From CAYVTV01 sp964454295 (GTDB taxonomy: Bacteria; Bacteroidota; Bacteroidia; Bacteroidales; GCA-2748055): a stretch of DNA of 10,389 bases. The notes below the pieces were generated by a model that searched no databases, had not been told where the DNA came from, and was given only the letters and a program-made list of their open reading frames with translations. Positions 1 to 6,512 of this stretch are shown here, piece after piece. The first letter of the stretch is position 1. Every line of letters starts with the position of its first letter. The DNA lies in NCBI GenBank assembly GCA_964454295.1, contig CAYVTV010000156.1:1-10389 (forward strand). Direction: 5' to 3'. The position numbers and the translations under genes are program-made.

Positions 1-3000
1 TTGGCTTTAAAATCATGTGTATTGCCTCCCACATCTCCACCGTTTAGCTTCCACTGATAGGTAAGATCAGTGTTATACGTAACACTCAGCAGAACGCTGT
101 CGCCCTGGCAGAAACTTACCGCGCTGCCGGCAAGGATCGTGGGCGATACCGGAGCGCTGCGGGCAATCACGCTGACCATATCCGAGGTAGTAGCACAGCT
201 GCCTGACGTGTTGACAACCTGCACTGTATAATCGCCTGTTTGTCTTGCCTTAAAGGAACTGGTGGCTGCATCAGTTATGGCTGTCCCTCCAAGAAGCCAC
301 TGATAGGTGTAATTGGAATTTTCTCCCACTGACAGCGTAACGCTGTCGCCTGCACAGAAGGTAAGCGGAGCGTTGGTAGTAATGACCGCTACGGGATAGG
401 ATGCAACAGTTACGGTTTTTTGCATGGAGCCCTGGCATCCGTTCTCAGCTGTTGCATACAGGGCAAGCTGGTAATCCCCGGCCGCAAGATAGCCGTGTGA
501 AACAGGGTTCTGCAATATCGAACCTTTCCCGTCTCCATAATCCCACGACCAGGAGGTGATAGTTAATCCTTGTGCATCCGTGAGGTTGGTCAGAATGGTC
601 TCCGATCCCTGGCAGGCAAGACTGGCAGTGAAATCCACAAGGGGTTTCGGTTTTACAAGAACTTCCTGAATAATTGAATCGGAGAAAGAGTCTGCAGATA
701 CTTTCAGTTTAACGCTATGTATACCCGGATTTTCAAATTCATGAACAGGATTTTGTAAAATGGAGAAACTGCCATCCCCAAAATCCCAGAACCAGTCTGA
801 TATTGATGTCCCGGAGGAAACCGACAGGTCTTCAAATGTCACAGGTACTCCCAGACAAACTGTGTCAGCACTGAACCCTGCAGTCAGCATAGTTATAGAA
901 AAAGTCTGCTCAGGAGCCCAGGCACCTCCCTCAAAACCATGGTCTATTGCCTGAACACTCCAGTAATAAACACCTACCGGTAAACGGTTTATTATCCATC
1001 CCTTATTTGTTTCAGCATTTCCAGTTTTTGAGATTTTCCTGAAGCCTGTGTTTATGTCACTCATGGGTGAAACAATGTCATATCCCCCACTGGTGGTGCC
1101 TATTCGAATATTATAAGTTAATCCTCCGCTTTTACTCTGCTGGTCCTCAGCTTTATCCCATCCCAGAATTATCCCGTAACCGATTCTTTTTGAAATGAGA
1201 TTAGCAGGAGCTTGAGGAGGAGTATTCGGATAATTGAGTGTGCTTCTGTAGATGACATTCTTAGAATAAGCACCCGCAAGTAAAATGTCAAGGTTCCCGT
1301 CGTTGTCAAAATCGCCCCATTCGCTTGAAGACTCCATATCTCCTTTTAAATCAGCATAGATATTTTCAAACGTATTATCCGGATTGTTCCTGTAAACATG
1401 TGAAATACCGGTCCCGCTGAGTCCTGTCAGCAGAATATCCGTTCTCCCGTCGTTATTATAATCTCCGGTTGAAACTGATCCCTCCTTCACTCCTCTGAGA
1501 GAGGCAGGAATTAATGTGAACTGGTCATTACCGTCATTTCTGTATATCCTGGTTTGAACATCAAAACTAACAGGGTCTCTTCCCGTTATTATAATGTCAG
1601 GGTCACCATCATTATCAAAATCAAATAGTTGCCCCCTCCCCTCTGATAACCCGGAATTATCAATTTTAATTTCCTTAAAAGTATCATTACCCATATTTTT
1701 ATATACTACAGGTTGATTACCGAGTACAAAAATATCCAGATCGAAATCATTATCATAATCTCCGAATGAAACCGTACAATAATATGCCCCTATGAAAGAC
1801 TTTGGCACTAAAGAAAAACAGCCGTCACCATTATTCTTATATAGTCTTGTATATCCGGAACCCCCGATTAAAGCATCAACATGTCCGTCATTATTATAAT
1901 CGCCCCAGTCCAGTGAACCATAGGAAATGCCCTGAAGATTTGCATTAATATCTGTGAAAACTCCATCTCCGTCATTCCTGTAAATAGCAGTCACATTGTT
2001 TCCTCCTGAGGCAGCTCCACAAATAAGAAGATCTAACTTGTTGTCGTTATTAAAATCCCCCCAGGCCATGGCACCTTTGTGGAGGTTTACAATGCCGGCA
2101 TCTACAGGGGTAAATGACAGATTCCCTTCATTCCGGTAGAGCTTTGTCAACACCGAAGTCCCCGGCCAGGATTGAATGCCGGAAATAATAATATCCAGGT
2201 ACCCGTCATCATTAAAATCTCCTGCAGCAACGGCATTCTGATAGGCAATTTCTGTATCAAAAATGTATGGAACAAAATCAGGTAATACCTGAAATGGCCT
2301 CTCTGAAGAGAATGCTGAGTATTTTAATCCATTATCAACAGACTGAACGCTCCAGTAATAGGTGCCCGGTTTAAGCCCGGTAATGATAAAAAAGGTGTCA
2401 AACCCGGAATTACCCTTCTCCGGCAATAAATTATGTCCTGTTGTAATATTTGAGACAGGTGAGACGATATCAGTTTTCCCCTCTGCTGAACCAATCCTGA
2501 CATTATAGGTCAGACATTCCGTTACAGTCTCAACATCCTGACATGGTGCCCATTTTAAATAAACTACTTTATTGGAAGTATGGTAATCCAGGTCAGCTGG
2601 AACTGAAGGAATATTGTTTACCATATTCAGGTTGTTGCTATATATGGTAAAATAATAGTTGCTGTTATTATCTATCCCCGTCAGCAGTAAATCCAGATCT
2701 CCATCATTGTCATAATCGCCCCAACATAGTGATGCCCGGGAAACAGAAGATAAATTTGTATTTATTTCTGTAAACTTCCCGGTGCCGTCATTTTTAAATA
2801 ATTTCGTATGATTTTGATAACTGTAATCAGTATAACTAATAAGTAAGTCCTTGTAACCATCATTATCATAATCTTCCCATATAGCTGATGCATTGGTATT
2901 AATCGTGAGATTCAATTCCGCATTTATTTCTGTAAAAGTATCATCTCCATTATTTCTGTATAATCTCGAGTTGGTTGAGCCTGCCAGGAAAATATCCTGG

Positions 3001-4034
3001 TTTCCGTCACAATCAAAATCAATCCAGTTAATGACCACCCCTTCTGAAAACAATCTTAATAATCCTGCATTTATCTCAATGAAATTCATCCCACCCATAT
3101 TCTTATAAAGTGTGGAATGCATATTACCACTAATGTCAGAGCCCGCCATTACAATATCAATAAAACCATCTTTATTGTAGTCACACAGATCAAAATTGCC
3201 GTGAAAACAAGCTTTTAATGGTACTGCCACCTCAACAAAGTTATCCAGACCCGTGTTCTTATAAATTAATGTTCTAAACTCTGCATTTTCATCCAATCCC
3301 GACAGAATAATATCCGGATTCCCATCTTTATCAAAATCGCACCATGCAACATTACCAGAAGTAACTCCCGTTAATCCCGTCTTAATATCGATGAAACTTC
3401 CATTATCATTTCTATACACAACGGATACTCTCTTATTTGTTGATAATCCTGATATTAACAGATCAAGGTCCCCATCATTGTCATAATCGCCCCATGCACA
3501 GGAAGAATATCTCAATTGCGGCAATCCGGCAGCAACTTCAGTATAACTGCCGGCATTCATCCTGAAGAGCTTTGTGAGATGACCTCCCATATTGGATGTT
3601 CCTGTGCATACTATATCATAATTCCCGTCGTTATCAAAATCACCCCATTTGGCATCCCCTTCCATTAATCCAATACCTGTATTTTCTATTGATATTTTCG
3701 TAAAAAGATCAGCCGTGTTAAAAATAAAAGGGCCGTTCCATTCACTATATTCTCCGTTATCGCATGAATCACGGATATAACAATCATATCCTGTTCCCGG
3801 CTGAAGACCGGTTAATGTATATTCTAATGTCTGAAATCTGATAATTTCCCCCGTTCCTTGTGAAAATCCCGAAAGACCATATTCAATTTCCCAGTTGCCG
3901 GGAAATGCGGAAAGAACATTAATATGTGTGAAAGTTATTTCTCCACTTGAACAAACTATGGAAACCGGAAGACACTGACTATTTCCCGTTAAGGTTGAAA
4001 AAAGTATAACCAGTGGCAGTACTATTTTTCTCAT
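1..4034 (-). CDS. Large exported FG-GAP/FN3/PKD/Ig-like repeat protein (C-terminus off the left edge)
   Basis: The reading frame stays open from the ATG at 4034 to the left edge, giving 1344 residues without a stop; the C-terminus is not visible. Residues 1-20 are a signal peptide (MRKIVLPLVILF core, then TGNSQ). Domains follow in order: FN3-like (about 21-105); seven FG-GAP/VCBS repeats with calcium-loop cores such as WGDYDNDGDLDLL (about 106-465); FN3 ending in PGTYYWSVQSVDNG (about 470-585); seven more FG-GAP repeats (about 586-930); FN3 ending in GVYYWSVQAIDHG (about 934-1045); two PKD domains with WDFGDG and WDYGDG cores (near 1081 and 1162); and two Ig-like domains with YQW cores (near 1246 and 1328). 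Such proteins are typically secreted adhesins or surface proteins of Bacteroidota. A T9SS sorting domain past the left edge is likely but unseen. The start is chosen because the ATG five bases upstream runs at once into TGA. No Shine-Dalgarno is visible. Ligand and exact role cannot be told. Confidence 0.95.
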   Translation of the reverse strand, partial: MRKIVLPLVILFSTLTGNSQCLPVSIVCSSGEITFTHINVLSAFPGNWEIEYGLSGFSQGTGEIIRFQTLEYTLTGLQPGTGYDCYIRDSCDNGEYSEWNGPFIFNTADLFTKISIENTGIGLMEGDAKWGDFDNDGNYDIVCTGTSNMGGHLTKLFRMNAGSYTEVAAGLPQLRYSSCAWGDYDNDGDLDLLISGLSTNKRVSVVYRNDNGSFIDIKTGLTGVTSGNVAWCDFDKDGNPDIILSGLDENAEFRTLIYKNTGLDNFVEVAVPLKACFHGNFDLCDYNKDGFIDIVMAGSDISGNMHSTLYKNMGGMNFIEINAGLLRLFSEGVVINWIDFDCDGNQDIFLAGSTNSRLYRNNGDDTFTEINAELNLTINTNASAIWEDYDNDGYKDLLISYTDYSYQNHTKLFKNDGTGKFTEINTNLSSVSRASLCWGDYDNDGDLDLLLTGIDNNSNYYFTIYSNNLNMVNNIPSVPADLDYHTSNKVVYLKWAPCQDVETVTECLTYNVRIGSAEGKTDIVSPVSNITTGHNLLPEKGNSGFDTFFIITGLKPGTYYWSVQSVDNGLKYSAFSSERPFQVLPDFVPYIFDTEIAYQNAVAAGDFNDDGYLDIIISGIQSWPGTSVLTKLYRNEGNLSFTPVDAGIVNLHKGAMAWGDFNNDNKLDLLICGAASGGNNVTAIYRNDGDGVFTDINANLQGISYGSLDWGDYNNDGHVDALIGGSGYTRLYKNNGDGCFSLVPKSFIGAYYCTVSFGDYDNDFDLDIFVLGNQPVVYKNMGNDTFKEIKIDNSGLSEGRGQLFDFDNDGDPDIIITGRDPVSFDVQTRIYRNDGNDQFTLIPASLRGVKEGSVSTGDYNNDGRTDILLTGLSGTGISHVYRNNPDNTFENIYADLKGDMESSSEWGDFDNDGNLDILLAGAYSKNVIYRSTLNYPNTPPQAPANLISKRIGYGIILGWDKAEDQQSKSGGLTYNIRIGTTSGGYDIVSPMSDINTGFRKISKTGNAETNKGWIINRLPVGVYYWSVQAIDHGFEGGAWAPEQTFSITMLTAGFSADTVCLGVPVTFEDLSVSSGTSISDWFWDFGDGSFSILQNPVHEFENPGIHSVKLKVSADSFSDSIIQEVLVKPKPLVDFTASLACQGSETILTNLTDAQGLTITSWSWDYGDGKGSILQNPVSHGYLAAGDYQLALYATAENGCQGSMQKTVTVASYPVAVITTNAPLTFCAGDSVTLSVGENSNYTYQWLLGGTAITDAATSSFKARQTGDYTVQVVNTSGSCATTSDMVSVIARSAPVSPTILAGSAVSFCQGDSVLLSVTYNTDLTYQWKLNGGDVGGNTHDFKA
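1247..2279 (-). repeat. Second block of seven FG-GAP/VCBS protein repeats (putative second propeller)
   Basis: Seven further cores start at about residues 604, 658, 710, 757, 803, 856 and 906 of the same protein, 46 to 54 residues apart, separated from the first block by a single FN3 domain. Two calcium loops are altered: WGDFNNDN has Asn in place of the loop Gly, and FGDYDNDF has Phe. The following FN3 domain resembles the one after block 1 (shared IVSP, TG and YYWSVQ landmarks), so propeller plus FN3 appears to be a duplicated module. Confidence 0.85.
2640..3719 (-). repeat. First block of seven FG-GAP/VCBS protein repeats (putative seven-bladed beta-propeller)
   Basis: Seven copies of a W/L-x-D-F/Y-D/N-x-D-G-x-x-D motif have their first residue at about 130, 181, 231, 283, 337, 386 and 438 of the minus-strand protein, 49 to 54 residues apart. 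The Asp/Asn-rich loop is the calcium-binding loop of FG-GAP repeats. Seven units fit one closed integrin-alpha-like propeller. Copies 4 (LCDYNKDG) and 5 (WIDFDCDG) diverge most. This is a repeat within coding sequence, not a separate DNA element. Confidence 0.85.
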
Positions 4035-4281
4035 CTCATTGTTTATTAATTGTTAATTTCATTCTGCATGAATCTGTAACAGTCACAAGACACATATTTA
4101 ACTCGGTCCTCAATTTTTCTGAAACATTCACTTAAATTACCGTGAGACTATACACCAGACCGGATGAACAGACCAGAGAGATTGTGTATGAATGGTTCAA
4201 TTTGCAATTTCCAACTTTCCTGCAAATAAGTCAATACCTTAAACCATATTTCTCATAGCCCCAAAGCAATAATTGTCAACA

Positions 4282-4302
4282 GCCTGATAAAATGGATCAG
4301 GC
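4282..4302. repeat. Perfect 7-bp inverted repeat (possible operator)
   Basis: GCCTGAT (4282-4288) and ATCAGGC (4296-4302) are exact reverse complements around a 7-base spacer. No T-run follows on either strand and neither flanking gene is transcribed towards it, so a terminator is unlikely. A dimeric regulator could bind here, but a 7-bp repeat can also arise by chance in a 530-base spacer. Confidence 0.3.
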
Positions 4303-4478
4303 ATAAGCACAAGTGAATATCCCAATAAATAAATTATCATTATCTCCTGCTTCATATCTATTTTTTTTTTACTTTTACTCTAATCAATTTAAATTATGGA
4401 ATATTTTTTGCCTTTATGAATCTAAATCATCAAATATCTATTATGCGGAATTCTGGCACTACAGACCTGCCTCCTGGT

Positions 4479-4526
4479 ACAGCCGTGCCTCCAGACATAT
4501 CTTCGCAGACGCACAGCCGTGCGTCT
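4479..4526. repeat. Decayed REP-like palindromic element cluster
   Basis: AGACGCAC (4507-4514) and GTGCGTCT (4519-4526) form a perfect 8-bp stem around AGCC. The segment ACAGCCGTGC inside it (4513-4522) occurs again at 4479-4488. The palindrome ends in TCTCTAC. From memory, GAGACGCACGG-type palindromes are dispersed in many Bacteroidota genomes; I could not check this. The element lies 39 bases upstream of the caspase start codon and could fold in its leader RNA. Whether it is regulatory or merely a scattered repeat cannot be decided here. Confidence 0.55.
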
Positions 4527-4530
4527 CTAC

Positions 4531-4554
4531 ATAACCACATAACCACTTAACCAC
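4531..4554. repeat. Three tandem copies of an 8-base unit (ATAACCAC)
   Basis: ATAACCAC occurs at 4531-4538 and 4539-4546, and TTAACCAC at 4547-4554, followed by a partial TCTCCAC. The array starts four bases after the palindrome and ends ten bases before the caspase ATG, taking the place where a ribosome binding site would be. Copy number could change by slippage, which would alter the 5' leader but not the protein. Confidence 0.7.
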
Positions 4555-4564
4555 TCTCCACAAT

Positions 4565-6397
4565 ATGCAATCAAAAAAAACAACCATAGCCCTCTGTTTT
4601 TCCCTCCTCGCTGCCACCCTCACAGCCCAGGAAAAACTGAACCCTGCCGACTATACCTTCAGCAAGGGTCTGAAATCCCAATCCGTCTTCCATGACGACT
4701 TCACCAAATTCAACAACTACTGGCTCCTTGGTGTCGAAGAGAACAGCTGGTCACAAACTATTGAGGATAACCGCCTCGTTTTTCAGTCGCTGACCAATAA
4801 AACAAAAGAAGACCTGCTGCCTGTCATTATCGACCAGAATCGCGATTTTGAGATCGAAACTTCCATGCGCTTTATGGAAGGTAAGATGGATAAAGCTTAC
4901 GGACTGCAGTGGGGAAAAGCAGTTAATCCTTTCCGCCAGTACGACTTTCTCCTTACCGGGGGAGGACACTATTCCATTGATAAGTACGTTGGAGAATTCC
5001 ATGATTATGTGCCGTTTACCCTGTCGGATAAAGTAAACCGTTATGCATATAATAAATTGACGGTAAGAAAAGTGGGCGACAAGTATTACTTCTTCCTGAA
5101 TGAGAAACTTATCCATAACATGCCCTTCGAACCTTTCTTTGGAAATCTCATCGGCTTCCAGGTCCCTGATTATTCAACCATCCACATTGACTTTATTGAA
5201 GTTGCCTATCTCGATAAAAAGGAGGATAAAAAATCCAAGGTTCTGATTATGGATTATAAGTTTAACATTAACCAGGATAAGGTATCCATCGGGAAACCCG
5301 TGACCCTTACTCTGAATGTTACCAATGTAGGTGATAAGGATGCCGATGAACTGATCATTGACTATAAACTTCCCCCTGGTATTGAAGTGATTGATTTTAA
5401 GCCGGTATCTTCACTCAAAACGGGGGAAGAACAACTGGTAAGCCTTCAGTTTTTCGCCACTAAAGATTTCACAGACACCACCATTCCTGTTGCCTTTGAC
5501 ATCACCGGGGCCGACCTTACCAACGTGAATGATATCGACCTTACTGTGGCTATCGACCAACCTGTAAAGGAAGATGTGGATAAGATCATGGCCCAGACTT
5601 TCAGTGATTATCGCGGGGGAAACGACCCCCTCAAGGGACTGAATGTGGCTCAGGCTATGAAATCCGTTCAGGTGGGGAATTATTACGGACTTATTATCGG
5701 TATTAACAGCTACAGCGGGGACTGGCCTCCCCTGCAAAACGGGGTAAGCGATGCCAAAGCCGTAGCCCAGACTTTATCCGAAAAATATGAGTTTGATCAG
5801 ATGAAAACCCTGTACGATAAGGAAGCTACCAGGGATAATATCCTTAAGGAATTCGAATGGCTCATGAATACTGCAAAAGAGAACGATAATGTATTCATCT
5901 ACTACTCAGGCCACGGAGAGTACCTTGAAAACATGGACAAAGGCTTCTGGGTGCCGGTGGATGCCTCTTCAAAATCCATCTCAAGATATATCAGCAACGA
6001 GGATATACGCGCATTCCTCTCCGGGATCAGTTCAAAACACACCCTGCTCGTAACTGACGCCTGCTTTGCAGGTGATATTTTCCGTGGGAAGACAATGACC
6101 ATTCCCTATGAAAACTCTACCAAGTACTACCATAAGGTGTACTCACTGCGCAGCAGGAAAGCACTTACATCCGGAGGCGTGGAACCAGTCCTCGATAAAG
6201 GAAAGGAAGGGCATTCCATTTTTGCCTATTATTTCCTGCAGGCACTCCGGAATAATAACGAAAAATATTTCGATGCCGGCCAGATATATGATTTCGTAAA
6301 AATCCCTGTCGTTAATAACTCCTATCAGACTCCGGAATACAGCCCGGTGAGGAACGCGGGAGATGAGGGAGGACAATTTATTTTTATAATGAAATAG
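4565..6397 (+). CDS. Exported caspase-family (peptidase C14) protein with LamG-like and CARDB-like domains
   Basis: A 610-residue protein with an N-terminal signal peptide (residues 1-21, ending LTAQ), so it probably acts in the periplasm or outside the cell. Residues about 40-216 (FHDDF start, GLQWG core, FIEVAYL end) look like a concanavalin/LamG fold of the DUF1080 type, a possible glycan- or ligand-binding module. Residues about 226-332 form a CARDB/DUF11-like Ig domain (VTLTLNVTNVGD). The caspase domain spans about 372-608: YYGLIIGINSY first strand, catalytic His450 in YYSGHGEY, catalytic Cys500 in LLVTDACFAGD, then the RKALTSGG and GHSIFAYYFLQAL segments typical of the family. Both catalytic residues are present, so it may be an active protease; bacterial C14 members often cut after basic residues, but specificity cannot be read here. 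No T9SS sorting tail is seen; it ends GGQFIFIMK. The ATG lacks a Shine-Dalgarno, but the signal peptide fixes the start. It lies 115 bases upstream of the sensor-phosphatase. Confidence 0.93.
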   Translation: MQSKKTTIALCFSLLAATLTAQEKLNPADYTFSKGLKSQSVFHDDFTKFNNYWLLGVEENSWSQTIEDNRLVFQSLTNKTKEDLLPVIIDQNRDFEIETSMRFMEGKMDKAYGLQWGKAVNPFRQYDFLLTGGGHYSIDKYVGEFHDYVPFTLSDKVNRYAYNKLTVRKVGDKYYFFLNEKLIHNMPFEPFFGNLIGFQVPDYSTIHIDFIEVAYLDKKEDKKSKVLIMDYKFNINQDKVSIGKPVTLTLNVTNVGDKDADELIIDYKLPPGIEVIDFKPVSSLKTGEEQLVSLQFFATKDFTDTTIPVAFDITGADLTNVNDIDLTVAIDQPVKEDVDKIMAQTFSDYRGGNDPLKGLNVAQAMKSVQVGNYYGLIIGINSYSGDWPPLQNGVSDAKAVAQTLSEKYEFDQMKTLYDKEATRDNILKEFEWLMNTAKENDNVFIYYSGHGEYLENMDKGFWVPVDASSKSISRYISNEDIRAFLSGISSKHTLLVTDACFAGDIFRGKTMTIPYENSTKYYHKVYSLRSRKALTSGGVEPVLDKGKEGHSIFAYYFLQALRNNNEKYFDAGQIYDFVKIPVVNNSYQTPEYSPVRNAGDEGGQFIFIMK

Positions 6398-6405
6398 TAT
6401 TAACT

Positions 6406-6475
6406 CCTTCGTGTCCCTTCGTGTGTCCTTTGTGTCCTTTGTGGTAAAAAAATAAACCACAAAGGACACGAAGGG
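6406..6475. repeat. Intergenic hairpin made of CCTTYGTGK repeat units
   Basis: Four copies of CCTTYGTGK lie at 6406-6414, 6416-6424, 6427-6435 and 6436-6444. An inverted arm at 6456-6475 pairs with 6426-6445 as a 20-bp stem (two G-U pairs in RNA) around an A-rich 10-base loop (6446-6455). The outer half of that arm also matches 6415-6424 exactly, so two foldings compete. From memory, similar 'cctttgtg' repeats are scattered through Bacteroidota genomes and give spurious KDTKDT-type peptides. Only three T residues follow the stem, so it is not a clear intrinsic terminator. It could attenuate read-through from the caspase gene or stabilise its mRNA end. Confidence 0.75.
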
Positions 6476-6512
6476 TTTCACAAAGGTACACTAAGGCTAT
6501 CTTCCCTTGATA

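Larger units (their letters stand above)
4035..4564. promoter_or_regulatory. Divergent intergenic region expected to carry promoters for both flanking genes
   Basis: These 530 bases separate two divergently transcribed genes, so promoters for both must lie here unless transcription enters from elsewhere. The stretch is A/T-rich up to about 4440 and includes a T10 run at 4361-4370. I looked for the Bacteroidota promoter (TTTG, then TAnnTTTG) on both strands and found only imperfect matches, for example ATATTTTTTG near 4400 on the plus strand, so no promoter is called. The open frames here are short and of low complexity. The last 80 bases before the caspase gene are repeat material, described separately. 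Confidence 0.5.

Noticed and set aside
760..954. Short plus-strand open frame, and another at 2893-3108
   Set aside because: Both lie antisense within the large repeat-protein gene, with no recognisable domain or start context.
1247..3719. Regularly spaced similar DNA motifs (about every 155 bases) resembling a repeat array
   Set aside because: They encode the Asp-rich FG-GAP loops of one continuous minus-strand reading frame; the spacing is about 51 codons, and the sequences are too diverged for a CRISPR array.
3970..4034. Lipoprotein signal suggested by a Cys right after the signal peptide of the minus-strand protein
   Set aside because: The residues before Cys are Asn-Ser-Gln, which do not fit a lipobox; an ordinary signal peptide cut after Gln is more likely.
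4313..4534. 73-residue open frame in the divergent spacer
   Set aside because: Its product is low-complexity, translated from the T10 tract and the palindromic repeats, with no recognisable domain.
4565..6397. Caspase as a cytoplasmic defence or abortive-infection effector
   Set aside because: A clear signal peptide and binding-type domains point to export, and no phage-sensing partner or defence gene is nearby.
6143..6481. Minus-strand open frame giving a TTKDTKDTRRDTKE-type peptide
   Set aside because: The N-terminal part is a translation of the intergenic hairpin repeat and the rest is antisense to the caspase domain.
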